DNA of 64,000 nucleotides from Sphingomonas sp. IC-56 (GCF_021043375.1 NZ_JAJNDV010000005.1:124001-188000); one strand, 5' to 3'. Shown: positions 42,288 through 52,284, counted from the first letter of the stretch. Notes: a model not told the origin generated them from the letters alone. Program-made: numbers and translations.

Positions 42288-43552
42288 ACATGATTTCCCC
42301 GATCGAGAATACAGAAAGTCGTGCTGAGGCGTCGGGCCAGCCGCGCCGGATGAAGGCGTGGCAGCGCGCCGGCCTGATCGCTTTGCCGGTGGCGCTGGTC
42401 GCAGCGGGCGTGGGCGTCGCGTACAAGGATGCGCCGGCCGCTGCCGCAGCGCCACCGCTCCCGGTGGTCACCGTCGCCACGCCACTGGTGCGCGAAGTCA
42501 ACGAATGGGACGAATATGTCGGCCGGTTCGAGCCCAGCCGTGCCGTGGAAGTGCGGCCGCGCGTGTCGGGCGCGGTCACCGGCGTCCATTTCACAGACGG
42601 TGCGGTGGTTCATAAAGGCCAGTTGCTGTTCACCATTGACCCGCGGCCCTTCACTGCTGCGCTGGCCGAAGCGCGTGCGGGACTGGCCGCTGCGCAAAGC
42701 GACTTGGCTCTGGCACGCACCGACCTTGCCCGCGGGCAGCGGCTGGTCGCGGTGGATGCGGTGTCGCGTAGCGATCTGGAACGGTTGCAGGCACGGGTTC
42801 GCGCCGGCAATGCCGCCGTCGCCGCCGCACAGGCGCGGGTTCGCAGCCGCGTGCTGGAGGTCGAGTTCACGCAGGTCCGTGCGCCGATCGCGGGCCGCAT
42901 CTCGGACCGTCGGGTCGATGCCGGCAATCTGGTGGCGGCCGGCGAGGGGCAGGGCGGATCGCTGCTGACCACCATCAACGCGCTGGACCCGATCTACTTT
43001 ACCTTTGATGGTTCCGAGGCGCTGTTCCTCAAGACCAAGCGCGCACGCGAGGCTGGGGCGCAATCCTCGCCCGCCGAAATCCGGTTGCAGGACGAGACGG
43101 AATATCGCTGGAAGGGGCGGCTGGACTTCACCGACAACCGCCTGGATGCACGATCGGGCACGATCCGCGGGCGGGCGGTGCTGAGCAATCCTGGCATGTT
43201 CCTGACGCCCGGCATGTTCGGCAACATGCGCCTGTCCTCCGGTGGCACCGAACGCGCGCTGATGGTGCCCGACGCCGCGATCCAAACCGACCAGGCGCGC
43301 AAGCTGGTGCTGACCGTCGCTGCCGACGGCAGCGTTGCGCCCAAGCCGGTAGAACTTGGCCCAGTGATCGACGGCCTCCGGATCGTGCGCAGCGGGCTGA
43401 CGCCGCAGGACCGCGTGGTGATCGCCGGCACCCAGATGGCGATGCCAGGCGCGAAGGTCAGCCCCAAGCCGGGCAGGATCGCGCCGGTTCAGGCTGCGCA
43501 GACCCAAGCCGTTACTGCACCGGTCACAGGCGAGGCGACCTTCGCCCGTTGA
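42284..43552 (+). CDS. RND efflux periplasmic adaptor (MexE/AcrA family)
   Basis: 422-residue membrane fusion protein linking the RND pump to the outer-membrane factor. An N-terminal membrane anchor (GLIALPVALVAAGVGVAY), the lipoyl half-motifs (EVRPRVSGAVTGVHFTDGAVVHKGQLLFTIDP and VRAPIAGRISDRRVDAGNLV), an alpha-hairpin between them, and the beta-barrel domain are visible. No lipobox Cys is evident, so anchoring is by the helix. It overlaps the small leader gene by 4 nt. The spacer to the pump gene (43553-43629) holds a strong hairpin. Confidence 0.93.
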   Translation: MNMISPIENTESRAEASGQPRRMKAWQRAGLIALPVALVAAGVGVAYKDAPAAAAAPPLPVVTVATPLVREVNEWDEYVGRFEPSRAVEVRPRVSGAVTGVHFTDGAVVHKGQLLFTIDPRPFTAALAEARAGLAAAQSDLALARTDLARGQRLVAVDAVSRSDLERLQARVRAGNAAVAAAQARVRSRVLEVEFTQVRAPIAGRISDRRVDAGNLVAAGEGQGGSLLTTINALDPIYFTFDGSEALFLKTKRAREAGAQSSPAEIRLQDETEYRWKGRLDFTDNRLDARSGTIRGRAVLSNPGMFLTPGMFGNMRLSSGGTERALMVPDAAIQTDQARKLVLTVAADGSVAPKPVELGPVIDGLRIVRSGLTPQDRVVIAGTQMAMPGAKVSPKPGRIAPVQAAQTQAVTAPVTGEATFAR

Positions 43553-43555
43553 CCC

Positions 43556-43594
43556 GTCAGCCGCCGGGCGGTCCCCAAGTGCCCGGCGGCTGAC
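43556..43594 (+). terminator. Intra-operon hairpin between adaptor and pump genes
   Basis: Perfect 14-bp stem GTCAGCCGCCGGGC/GCCCGGCGGCTGAC with an 11-base loop, followed by ACCCCTTTT. It could reduce read-through into the pump gene or stabilise the upstream mRNA. Confidence 0.65.
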
Positions 43595-43629
43595 ACCCCT
43601 TTTCAGATCCCTTTACGAGGAGTGGCCCC

Positions 43630-46600
43630 ATGCGCCTCTCGCGGTTCTTCATCACGCGTCCGATCTTTGCGGCGGTCATTTCGATCGTCATCACGATCAT
43701 CGGCGCGATCGCCTATCTGGCGCTGCCGATTTCCCAATATCCCGACATCGTGCCGCCTACGGTTACGGTGAGCGCATCCTATCCCGGCGCATCGGCAGAA
43801 ACGGTCGCCGAGACGGTGGCCGCGCCGATCGAGCAGGAGATCAACGGCGTCGACGACATGCTCTACCAGTCGTCGCAATCGACTGGTGACGGCGCAGTCA
43901 CGATCACCGTCACGTTCAAGTCGGGCACCGACCTGGATGCCGCGCAGGTGCTGGTGCAGAATCGCGTTGCTGTCGCCGTGCCGCGCCTGCCCGAGGAAGT
44001 GCAGCGGCTGGGCGTGGTGACGCGCAAGACTACGCCGGACTTCCTGATGGTGGTCAACCTGATCTCCCCGGACAATTCGATCGATCGCAGCTACATTTCC
44101 AATTACGCGCTGACGCAGGTGAAGGACCGTCTGGCCCGTATCGAGGGCGTGGGCGACGTGCGCATGTTCGGCGCGCGCGATTATGCGATGCGCGTGTGGA
44201 TCGACCCGGGCCGCGCTGCTGCGCTCAACCTGACGGCGGGCGATATCGTTCAGGCGCTCCGGGCGCAGAACATCCAGGTCGCTGCCGGTACGCTGGGCCA
44301 GCCGGGCTCCGCGCCGACGGGCAACGCCTTTCAGCTCAACATCCAGACGCAGGGGCGGTTGAAGGATCCGGCCGAATTCGGCCAGGTCGTGGTCCGCACC
44401 GATCCCGATGGCCGGCAAGTGCGGGTGAGCGACGTGGCGCGCGTAGAATTGGGCGCGGCGGATTATTCGTCCAACACATACCTGTCGAACCAGCCGACGG
44501 TGATCCTTGGCGTGTTCCAGCGCCCGGGCTCCAACGCGCTTGCCGCCGCGCAGGCGATCGAGCACGAGCTGCAGACCATGTCCAAGGACTTCCCTAAGGG
44601 CTTGGAATATCGCGTCATCTACAACCCGACCGAATTCATCGCCCAGTCGATCGACGCGGTCTATCACACGCTGGGCGAAGCGATCCTGCTGGTCGTGCTG
44701 GTGGTCATTGTGTTTCTTCAGAAATGGCGGGCAGCGATCATCCCGGTCGTGGCTATTCCCGTGTCGCTGATCGGCACGATGGCGGTGCTGCTGCCGCTCG
44801 GCTACTCGCTCAACAACCTGTCGCTGTTCGGTCTGGTGCTGGCGATCGGCATTGTCGTCGACGATGCGATCGTGGTGGTGGAGAATGTCGAGCGCAACTT
44901 GGCGCGCGGCATGACCCCGCTCCAGGCGGCGCAAACCTCGATGGACGAAGTGTCGGGCGCGCTCGTCGCGATCGTGCTGGTGCTGCTTGCGGTTTTCCTG
45001 CCGACCTTGTTCCTCAACGGTCTGTCGGGCGCCTTCTACAAGCAGTTCGCCGTCACGATCTCGGCGGCGACGGCGATCTCGCTGCTTGTGTCGCTGACGC
45101 TGTCGCCGGCGTTGGCTGCGCTGTTGCTGCGCCACCATGAGGGTGAGCCCAAGGGGCGGATCGGCCGCTTCACCCAAGGCGCCGCCGACCGATTCAACCG
45201 CGGATTCGAGCGGATGAGCGACGGCTATGCCCGGCTGACGCAGAAGCTGGTGACTCGGCCCAAGCGGATGATGGTGACTTATGTCGGCCTGATCGCAGCC
45301 ACGGTTGCTACGTTCTGGGTTACGCCGGTCGGTTTCATCCCGGCGCAGGACCAGGGCTATTTCCTGACCGTAATCCAGCTGCCGCCGGGTTCTTCGCTGG
45401 AGCGCACCGACGAAGTCATGCGCAAGGTCGTCGCCCGCATCCTGCCGATCCCGGGCGTAAAGGGTTCGGTGATGCTGGCCGGCTTCGACGGTCCGTCACA
45501 GACCCTCGCGCCGAACAGCGCCGCGGCTTATGTCCCGCTGCAATCCTTTGAGGAGCGCAGCAAGCTGGGCGTCACCTATGCCGGCATCATGGACGAGGCG
45601 CGCAAGCGCACCGCCGACATCAACGAAGCGATGCTGCTGGTCGTGCCGCCGCCGCTGATCCAGGGCATCGGCTCGGCCGGCGGGTATCGGATGATGGTCG
45701 AGGACCGCGCCGAGCACGGCTATGAGGCGCTGGGCAAGACTGCGTTCGGGCTGATTGGCAAGGCCAACCAGACCGAGGGGCTGCAGCAGATCTATACGTT
45801 CTTCAATACGGCCACGCCGCGCGTCTTTGCCGATATCGACCGGCGCAAGGCGGACCTGCTCGGGGTGCCGCCGGAGCGGGTGTTCGAGGCGCTGAACGTC
45901 TATCTCGGCTCGGCTTTCGTGAACGACTTCAACATGCTGGGGCGCACTTATCGCGTCACCGCCCAGGCCGATGCGCCGTTCCGGGCGACCGAAGCGGACA
46001 TTGCCAATTTGAAGACGCGGTCGAACTCGGGCGCGATGGTGCCGATCGGATCGGTCTCGACCTTCGAGAACAAGACCGGGCCGTACCGCGTCACGCGCTA
46101 CAACCTGTTCCCTGCGGTAGAGGTCGATGGCGACACCGCGCCCGGATACAGTTCGGGACGCTCGCTGGACACCATGGAGAAGCTCGCGAGCGAACTGCCG
46201 CCCGGCTACGAAGCAGAGTGGACCGGCATCGCCTTCCAGCAGAAGATGGCGGGAAGCACGGCTGGGCTGGTCTTCGCACTGGCGGTGCTGTTCGTCTTCC
46301 TGGTGCTGGCGGCGCAGTATGAAAGCCTGACCATGCCGCTGGCGATCATCCTGATCGTGCCAATGTGCCTATTGGCGGCGATGGGCGGCGTGATCCTGCG
46401 AGGCATGGACAACAACGTCCTGACTCAGATCGGTCTGGTCGTGTTGATCGCGCTGGCGGCGAAGAACGCGATCCTGGTGGTCGAGTTCGCCAAGCAGGCC
46501 GAGGAAGAAGACGGCCTGTCGCCGGTGGAGGCCGCGGTACGCGCCGCGCGCGACCGTCTTCGCCCGATCCTAATGACCTCGTTCGCCTTCATCCTGGGCG

Positions 46601-46821
46601 CGGTGCCGCTGTTAATCGCCACCGGCGCGGGCGCGGAGCTTCGCCAGGCGCTGGGTACGGCGGTGTTCTTCGGGATGATGGGCGTGACCGCGTTCGGCCT
46701 GCTCTTCACCCCGACCTTCTATGTCGTTTGCCGTGGCCTTGGCGAGCGGATCGCCCGCAGCCGCCGCGCCCGCGCTGCCCGCAAGGGTGGCGGCGGCGCT
46801 CACCTCCAGCCCGCAGAATAA
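43630..46821 (+). CDS. RND multidrug efflux pump (HAE1; MexF/AcrB family)
   Basis: 1063-residue inner-membrane drug/proton antiporter. The N-terminus RLSRFFITRPIFAAVISIVI and the twelve-helix, two-large-loop plan are standard. The proton-relay Asp pair is in GIVVDDAIVVVENVER and the Lys lies in the second half (VLIALAAKNAILVVEFAKQ). Late segments RPILMTSFAFILGAVPLLIATGAGAE match the family. It is likely driven by the same promoter as the adaptor, and is followed 11 bases later by an outer-membrane lipoprotein gene. Confidence 0.95.
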   Translation: MRLSRFFITRPIFAAVISIVITIIGAIAYLALPISQYPDIVPPTVTVSASYPGASAETVAETVAAPIEQEINGVDDMLYQSSQSTGDGAVTITVTFKSGTDLDAAQVLVQNRVAVAVPRLPEEVQRLGVVTRKTTPDFLMVVNLISPDNSIDRSYISNYALTQVKDRLARIEGVGDVRMFGARDYAMRVWIDPGRAAALNLTAGDIVQALRAQNIQVAAGTLGQPGSAPTGNAFQLNIQTQGRLKDPAEFGQVVVRTDPDGRQVRVSDVARVELGAADYSSNTYLSNQPTVILGVFQRPGSNALAAAQAIEHELQTMSKDFPKGLEYRVIYNPTEFIAQSIDAVYHTLGEAILLVVLVVIVFLQKWRAAIIPVVAIPVSLIGTMAVLLPLGYSLNNLSLFGLVLAIGIVVDDAIVVVENVERNLARGMTPLQAAQTSMDEVSGALVAIVLVLLAVFLPTLFLNGLSGAFYKQFAVTISAATAISLLVSLTLSPALAALLLRHHEGEPKGRIGRFTQGAADRFNRGFERMSDGYARLTQKLVTRPKRMMVTYVGLIAATVATFWVTPVGFIPAQDQGYFLTVIQLPPGSSLERTDEVMRKVVARILPIPGVKGSVMLAGFDGPSQTLAPNSAAAYVPLQSFEERSKLGVTYAGIMDEARKRTADINEAMLLVVPPPLIQGIGSAGGYRMMVEDRAEHGYEALGKTAFGLIGKANQTEGLQQIYTFFNTATPRVFADIDRRKADLLGVPPERVFEALNVYLGSAFVNDFNMLGRTYRVTAQADAPFRATEADIANLKTRSNSGAMVPIGSVSTFENKTGPYRVTRYNLFPAVEVDGDTAPGYSSGRSLDTMEKLASELPPGYEAEWTGIAFQQKMAGSTAGLVFALAVLFVFLVLAAQYESLTMPLAIILIVPMCLLAAMGGVILRGMDNNVLTQIGLVVLIALAAKNAILVVEFAKQAEEEDGLSPVEAAVRAARDRLRPILMTSFAFILGAVPLLIATGAGAELRQALGTAVFFGMMGVTAFGLLFTPTFYVVCRGLGERIARSRRARAARKGGGGAHLQPAE

Positions 46822-46832
46822 GGAGGGCACGC

Positions 46833-48221
46833 ATGCGTATCCTGTTTGCAACCGCCTCGGCAATGGCGCTCGCCGCCTGTGCCGCAGGTCCGGACTATGC
46901 CGCCCCCACGCCGCCGCAGAGCGCGGGCGGGAACTTCGTCGCTGCCAATCCCGCGGTCACGGCGGAACCGGTGAAAGGCGACTGGTGGCGGCTCTATAAG
47001 GATCCGGTACTCGACCAGCTGGTGGCCGATGCGCTGGCGGCGAACACCGATGTCCGGGCGGCGGCGGCTCGGATCGAGCGGGCGCGGGCGCTGCTGCGCG
47101 GATCGCGAGCCGACCGGTTGCCCCAGGCCAACCTGTCCGCCGGCGCGAACTACGGCCGCCTGCCGGAGGTGCAGCGCTTTCCGGGCGCCGACCGCGAAAA
47201 CTGGCAGATCGATGCCGGACTGAACGTCAGCTACGATACCGACCTGTTCGGGCGCCTTTCGCGCGGGGTCGAGGCTTCGCGCGGCGACCTTGAGGCTGCC
47301 GTCGCGGACGCAGACGCCGTGCGCGTGATCGTCGTCGCCGAGACCACGCGCGCCTATGCCGATGCCGCCTCTGCCGCCGAGCAGCTGAGCGTTGCGCAGC
47401 GGATCGTGCAATTGCTCGACCAGTCGCTAGATTTGACCGAACGCCGCCGCACCGTAGGGGCTGCGACTCGGCTCGACACCGCGCGGATCGGCGCGCTCCG
47501 CAATGAACGGCAGGCGCAGGTGCCAGCGCTCCTCGCCGTACGCGACGCCGCGCTGTTCCGCCTGGCGCTGCTCACGGGCCGCACGCCCGCCGAACTGCCG
47601 CCGCTGGCGGCAGCACGGGGCACCTTGCGCTTGGATCAGCCGATTCCGGTGGGCGACGGCGCGGCGCTGCTGGCGCGTCGCCCCGACATTCGAGTGGCGG
47701 AGCGCCGGCTGGCCGCGGCCACCGCACGCATCGGCGTGGCGACCGCCGATCTCTATCCCCGCATCACGCTGGGCGCGTCCGGCGGGTCGACGGGTACCGA
47801 CTGGGGTGACGTTTTCGGCGCGGGACCGCTGCGCTGGCTGGTCGGCGGGCTGATCAACTGGGCGGTCAATCCCGGCCCGGCCCGCGCCCGCGTCGCGGCG
47901 GCCGAGGCAAACAGCCAAGAAGCACTGGCCAATTTCGATGGAGCGGTGCTCCAGGCGCTTCAGGAAACCGAGACGGCGCTGTCGGCCTACGGACACGCGC
48001 TGGAACGGCGCACCGCGCTTCAGGCCGCGCGCAACGAGGCGGAAGCCGCGGTGAACATCGCGCGCACGCGGCAGCGCGAAGGCGACATCGACTCGCTCGC
48101 ACTGCTCGATGCCGAGCGCACCTTTGCCGACGCCCAGGCCAGCCTGGCAGCCGTGGACGCATTCGTGGCCGAGCGGCAGATCGACCTGTTCCGCGCATTG
48201 GGCGGCGGGTGGCAGGCTTGA
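46833..48221 (+). CDS. Outer membrane efflux lipoprotein (OprM/NodT family)
   Basis: 462-residue outer-membrane channel of the tripartite pump. A lipoprotein signal peptide ends in ALAACAAGP (lipobox Cys about residue 17). Two tandem OEP repeats follow: WWRLYKDPVLDQLVADALAANTDVRAAAARIERARALL and, later, LAAATARIGVATADLYPRITLGASGG, with the helical hairpins of the family. ATG 46833 has a ribosome site (AAGGAGG) and lies 11 bases after the pump. It is the last gene of the operon. Confidence 0.93.
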   Translation: MRILFATASAMALAACAAGPDYAAPTPPQSAGGNFVAANPAVTAEPVKGDWWRLYKDPVLDQLVADALAANTDVRAAAARIERARALLRGSRADRLPQANLSAGANYGRLPEVQRFPGADRENWQIDAGLNVSYDTDLFGRLSRGVEASRGDLEAAVADADAVRVIVVAETTRAYADAASAAEQLSVAQRIVQLLDQSLDLTERRRTVGAATRLDTARIGALRNERQAQVPALLAVRDAALFRLALLTGRTPAELPPLAAARGTLRLDQPIPVGDGAALLARRPDIRVAERRLAAATARIGVATADLYPRITLGASGGSTGTDWGDVFGAGPLRWLVGGLINWAVNPGPARARVAAAEANSQEALANFDGAVLQALQETETALSAYGHALERRTALQAARNEAEAAVNIARTRQREGDIDSLALLDAERTFADAQASLAAVDAFVAERQIDLFRALGGGWQA

Positions 48222-48266
48222 AGGTCCATTGCCGCGCTACTGGCCCCAGCCGGATAGCGAGTGGGT

Positions 48267-49163
48267 CTACACTGGCGTGAGCAGGTTGCCGCTAAGCTGT
48301 AGCCGTTCGATGTCACGGCGGGGCGGAGCGCCGAACAGCCGGGCATATTCACGGTTGAACTGCGAAGGGCTTTCATAGCCGACGGCGAAGCCTGCGCTGC
48401 CTGCGGTTTTCCCGCCCGCGAGCATCAGGCGCCGTGCTTCCTGCAGGCGAAGCTGCTTCTGATATTCCAACGGCGTCATCTTCGTCACCGCCTTGAAATG
48501 TTCGTGCAGCGACGACGGGCTCATGCCGGCAGTCGCGGCAATGTCGCCGATCCGGAGCGGCTGGTCAAAGCCCGCGCGGATCGTGGCGATCGCCCGGCTG
48601 ACCTGGTTCAAGTGGCTGTCGGCAACCGCCATATGGCGGAGTGCCGGACCATGCGGCCCGGTGAGCAGGCGGTAGAGAATCTCGCGCTCGATCAACGGGG
48701 CGAGGGCAGGGATGCTGTCGGGCCGATCCAACAGCCGCATCAGCCGGCATGCGGCGTCGATCAGATCGTCGTCGCTGCGGTACACCGCCAGCGCCGGCAG
48801 GTTGGCCTTTGGCGCGCGGCTGCCCTCCGCCATAATGAGGTCTGCCAGCGCCGCCTGATCTATGTCGATCTTGCAGCAGAGATAGGGTGCGTTTGGATCC
48901 GCCTGTATGACATGCCCGACAAGCGGCAGGTCGACTGAGACCAGCAGATAGTGGGCGGCGTCGTAGATCAGGCTCTGCTCACCCAGTGTGACCTGCTTGG
49001 TGCCTTGGGCGATCAGGCAAAGGGAGGCGTCATACACCGCGGGCAGTGGCACGGTCGGTCTGTCGGCACGAAAGAGCGACAGCCGGGGAAGCGGTGTGCT
49101 CACCATCCCAGTTCGGGGAACATGGCGCGCAATCAACGTGGCGAGCTGCCTTATCTGATCCAT
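48267..49163 (-). CDS. AraC family transcriptional regulator
   Basis: 298-residue activator. The N-terminal AraC_N-like domain has LSLFRADRPTVPLPAVYDASLCLIAQGTKQVTLG, and the C-terminal domain holds two helix-turn-helices (LRIGDIAATAGMSPSSLHEHFKAVTKMTPLEYQKQLRLQEARRLM and GSAGFAVGYESPSQFNREYARLFG). It is divergent from an SDR oxidoreductase (151 bases between starts), the usual arrangement when the activator controls that gene. It converges on the efflux operon end. Confidence 0.92.
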   Translation of the reverse strand: MDQIRQLATLIARHVPRTGMVSTPLPRLSLFRADRPTVPLPAVYDASLCLIAQGTKQVTLGEQSLIYDAAHYLLVSVDLPLVGHVIQADPNAPYLCCKIDIDQAALADLIMAEGSRAPKANLPALAVYRSDDDLIDAACRLMRLLDRPDSIPALAPLIEREILYRLLTGPHGPALRHMAVADSHLNQVSRAIATIRAGFDQPLRIGDIAATAGMSPSSLHEHFKAVTKMTPLEYQKQLRLQEARRLMLAGGKTAGSAGFAVGYESPSQFNREYARLFGAPPRRDIERLQLSGNLLTPV

Positions 49164-49313
49164 GCATCTTTGGTGTCTCCAATCAGGCTCTCGTGCAAGC
49201 TGGGCATCATCGTTTCGGAGGATCGTGCAACATCTCCGGACGATCGCTCTCACGATCCGCGCGCAACGGATGCCATCTGTGTTCAGCCACATGGCGACAG
49301 AAAGGATCCCATC

Positions 49314-50039
49314 ATGACCGACATCATCGACAAGACCGTGCTCATCAGCGGCGCCTCCAGCGGCATTGGCGAGGCGACCGTGCGGGAACTCGCAGCCAGG
49401 GGCGCCCGCCTGTTCATTGGTGCGCGCCGAACCGATCGCCTCGAAGCGCTGGCGGCGGAACTCGGCGCAGGCGTGGCGTGGCACGCGCTGGACGTGACCG
49501 ATGCAGCAAGCTTCGCGGCCTTCGCCGATGCGGCGGAAGCGCGGTTCGGGCGCATCGACGTGCTCATCAACAATGCCGGCGTGATGCCACTTTCGCCGCT
49601 TGCCGCTCTGAAGCAGGACGAGTGGTCGCGGATGATCGACGTCAACATACACGGCGTGCTGAACGGCATCGCTGCGGTGCTGCCGCGCTTCGTCTTGCAG
49701 CGCTCGGGTCACGTGATCAACGTGGCGTCGATCGCTGCGCATTTCGTGATGCCAAGCGCGGCGGTCTATTGCGCGACCAAATATGCGGTCTGGGCGATCA
49801 CCGAAGGGCTCCGCCAGGAGCATGATGATATCCGCACCACGATCATCTCCCCGGGTGTGGTCGCAACCGAGCTGGGCAACGACATCACCGATCCGGACAT
49901 TGCCACTGCGCTGACCAGCTGGCGGCAGAAGTCGCTTACACCCGACGCGATTGCGCGGGCGATCCGGTACGCGCTGGAGCAGCCCGAGAACGTGGACATC
50001 AACGAAGTCATCGTCCGCCCGACCGCAGCCGGCATGTAG
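49314..50039 (+). CDS. Short-chain dehydrogenase/reductase
   Basis: 241-residue SDR oxidoreductase of the classical type. The nucleotide-binding motif is SGASSGIGEATV, the NNAG motif is in VLINNAGVMPLS, and the catalytic Tyr and Lys are in VYCATKYAVWAI, with Ser in INVASIAAHF. It probably reduces a carbonyl compound with NAD(P)H; the substrate is unknown. ATG 49314 is used and GAAAGGATC precedes it. Probably activated by the divergent AraC-type protein. No recognised element lies in 50040-50226. Confidence 0.92.
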   Translation: MTDIIDKTVLISGASSGIGEATVRELAARGARLFIGARRTDRLEALAAELGAGVAWHALDVTDAASFAAFADAAEARFGRIDVLINNAGVMPLSPLAALKQDEWSRMIDVNIHGVLNGIAAVLPRFVLQRSGHVINVASIAAHFVMPSAAVYCATKYAVWAITEGLRQEHDDIRTTIISPGVVATELGNDITDPDIATALTSWRQKSLTPDAIARAIRYALEQPENVDINEVIVRPTAAGM

Positions 50040-50226
50040 GCGCCCGACAGAACGCCGTCCGGAGCAGACGTATCGTCCGCTCGGACGGTGCTCCTGCTTC
50101 ATTGAGGGGGAGGGCGACGCGTCAGGGTACGGCGATGGCGGCGGGCTGATCACGCTGGACCGCCGCATGATCGACATGGCGGCGCTTCCAGTGGCGAAGC
50201 ACAAGAAAATGCAATAGCGCCACACC

Positions 50227-51258
50227 ATGTCTCCTACCCAACAGGTCTGCCTGAACGTCGCTGAGCGGCCCGCCGTCGATGGCGAGACGTTCGCGCGCGA
50301 AGTTGTGCATGGGTACCGCCCGGTGATCCTGCGCGGGCAGGTGCGGCATTGGGCGGCGGTCCAGGCCGGCGCGCGCGGCGACCGGCCAATGGCCGAGTAT
50401 CTTGCCCGCTTCGGCGGCGGCCGGCCGCTGGAGGTGATGATCGGCGCGCCGGAAATCGCTGGTCGGTTCTTCTACAATGACGATCTGTCGGGGTTCAATT
50501 TCAACCGCCAGCAAGTGCCGCTCGGCCAATTGCTGGGCGAACTCCTGCGCTTTGCCGAACAGGAGGTGGCGGCGCCGCATGCGCTGTATGCCAATGCCGC
50601 CACTGCACCCGAGCATCTGCCCGGCTGGGACGCGGACAACGCGCTGAACCTGCCGACCGGTGACGCGCCGGCCCGCCTGTGGATCGGCAATGCGACACAA
50701 GTCGCGACGCATTATGATCAGTCGAACAACGTCGCCTGCGTCGTACATGGGCGGCGCCGCTTCACCCTGTTTCCGCCCGAGCAGATCGCCAACCTCTACA
50801 TCGGTCCGCTCGATCAGACGCTAGCGGGACCGCCCTCGAGCATGGTCGACCCCGACGCGCCCGACCTGGCGCGCTATCCCCGCTTCGAGCAGGCGATGGC
50901 GCATGCGCAAGTCGCCGAGCTGGAGCCGGGGGATGCGATCTTTATCCCAGCGATCTGGTGGCATCATGTTCGCGCGCTCGACCGGCTGAACGTGTTGGTG
51001 AACTATTGGTGGAATGCCGAGGCGACCGCTTCGCCTTTCGGTGCGCTGATCCATGCGCTGATGAGCATCCGCGATCTGCCGGCACCCGAGAAGGCGGCGT
51101 GGCGATCCTGGTTCGACCATTATGTGTTCGGGCCGGAAGCCGGCAAGGCCGCGGACCATCTGCCCGAGCCGGCGCGCGGGATCCTGGCGGCGGGCAGCCC
51201 GGCGCGCACCGAACGGCTGCGCGGCTTCCTGATCAGAATGCTCGGCGGGCGAATCTGA
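50227..51258 (+). CDS. Cupin-like (JmjC) domain protein 1
   Basis: 343-residue cytosolic protein of the cupin_8/JmjC-like family, potentially an Fe(II)/2-oxoglutarate dioxygenase. Metal ligands are probably His and Asp in VATHYDQSNN and a distal His in IWWHHVRALDRLNVLVNYWW. The family's N-terminal PVILRGQVRHWAAVQAG is also present. It is paralogous to the protein encoded at 51274-52284, sharing GPL...DPDAPDL and LEPGDAI-IP segments, and the two genes converge with a 15-base gap. In related bacteria such proteins accompany TonB receptors and halogenases. Confidence 0.85.
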   Translation: MSPTQQVCLNVAERPAVDGETFAREVVHGYRPVILRGQVRHWAAVQAGARGDRPMAEYLARFGGGRPLEVMIGAPEIAGRFFYNDDLSGFNFNRQQVPLGQLLGELLRFAEQEVAAPHALYANAATAPEHLPGWDADNALNLPTGDAPARLWIGNATQVATHYDQSNNVACVVHGRRRFTLFPPEQIANLYIGPLDQTLAGPPSSMVDPDAPDLARYPRFEQAMAHAQVAELEPGDAIFIPAIWWHHVRALDRLNVLVNYWWNAEATASPFGALIHALMSIRDLPAPEKAAWRSWFDHYVFGPEAGKAADHLPEPARGILAAGSPARTERLRGFLIRMLGGRI

Positions 51259-51273
51259 GCATGCTCCCGCAAT

Positions 51274-52284
51274 TTAAGCGCGCGAGAAGCTTTCCAGCAG
51301 CGTCGCCCGCATCCGCGCGGCAGTGATGGCGTCCGGCGGACCCATTATGCCCTTCACATCGTCCGGCAGATGCGCGGCGGGATCGCCGTTCTGGCGAAAG
51401 ACGAGGTGGTCGAACAGCGTTCGATAGACCTGCCGCTGATCGTCGGGCAGCGATCCTATCGTGACCAGCGCGTGGAGCAGCGCGTCATACGGGTTGCCCA
51501 TGCCGGCAGGCGCGGGGTTCCACCAGTAATTGACGAACGCGTTGACGGGGTCGAGGGACTCAACCGCGTGCCACCAGTGAAAGGGGATGTAGATCGCGTC
51601 GCCCGGCTCCAGCGTCGCGGATTGGCCCAACTTCGCAGCTTCGGCGAACCGCGGGAAGCGATCGAGGTCGGGCGCGTCGGGATCGACCAGACTGATCGGG
51701 GTTCCCGCAGGCGTCAGCTCCAGCGGCCCCATGTACAGGTTGACGATCTGGTCGGGCGGGAACAGCGTGAAGCGCCGGCGGCCCATAACCACGACGCCGA
51801 TATTCTCCATCAGGTCGTAATGGGTGGCAACGCGGATCGCATTGCCCAGCCACATCCGCGGCACGACCGAAGGCGGCAGCAGGCTGGTCGCATTCTCGTC
51901 CGTGAAGCCGGGCAGGAGCTGCGGCAGCGGCACCGACTGGACGGCCATCGCGTAGGGCCGGGCATGATTGCGGTCGCGTAGCAGCCGGTCGAGAAACGGG
52001 TCGAGCGGGCTCTGGCCCCGGACGAAGTTCAGCCCCTTCAGATCGGGCGTGTAGAAGAAGCGCCCGCCGATCTCGGGTTCGCCGAGGATCGCGGGAACCG
52101 GCTGGGGATGACTGAATCGCGTGAGATAGGCGATGCCGCTGTCGGCGGACTCTTGCGCCGCCTGCACCGCAGGCCAGTCGCGGCCCAAGCCGCGCAACAC
52201 CACCGGGCGCGCGGCCGGGCGTACTTCCTGCTCGAAGGTGCGGCGGTCGATGCCGTCGATCTCGGGTAGCGGCGGATAGGTCAT
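51274..52284 (-). CDS. Cupin-like (JmjC) domain protein 2
   Basis: 336-residue paralogue of the protein at 50227-51258, with metal ligands in VATHYDLMENIG and FHWWHAVESLDPVNAFVNYWWN and the same RPVVLRGLGRDWPAVQAA N-terminal motif. It is the last gene of the halogenase operon: its ATG overlaps the stop of the adjacent halogenase by 4 nt. A hydroxylation or demethylation activity is possible but the substrate is unknown. Confidence 0.87.
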   Translation of the reverse strand: MTYPPLPEIDGIDRRTFEQEVRPAARPVVLRGLGRDWPAVQAAQESADSGIAYLTRFSHPQPVPAILGEPEIGGRFFYTPDLKGLNFVRGQSPLDPFLDRLLRDRNHARPYAMAVQSVPLPQLLPGFTDENATSLLPPSVVPRMWLGNAIRVATHYDLMENIGVVVMGRRRFTLFPPDQIVNLYMGPLELTPAGTPISLVDPDAPDLDRFPRFAEAAKLGQSATLEPGDAIYIPFHWWHAVESLDPVNAFVNYWWNPAPAGMGNPYDALLHALVTIGSLPDDQRQVYRTLFDHLVFRQNGDPAAHLPDDVKGIMGPPDAITAARMRATLLESFSRA

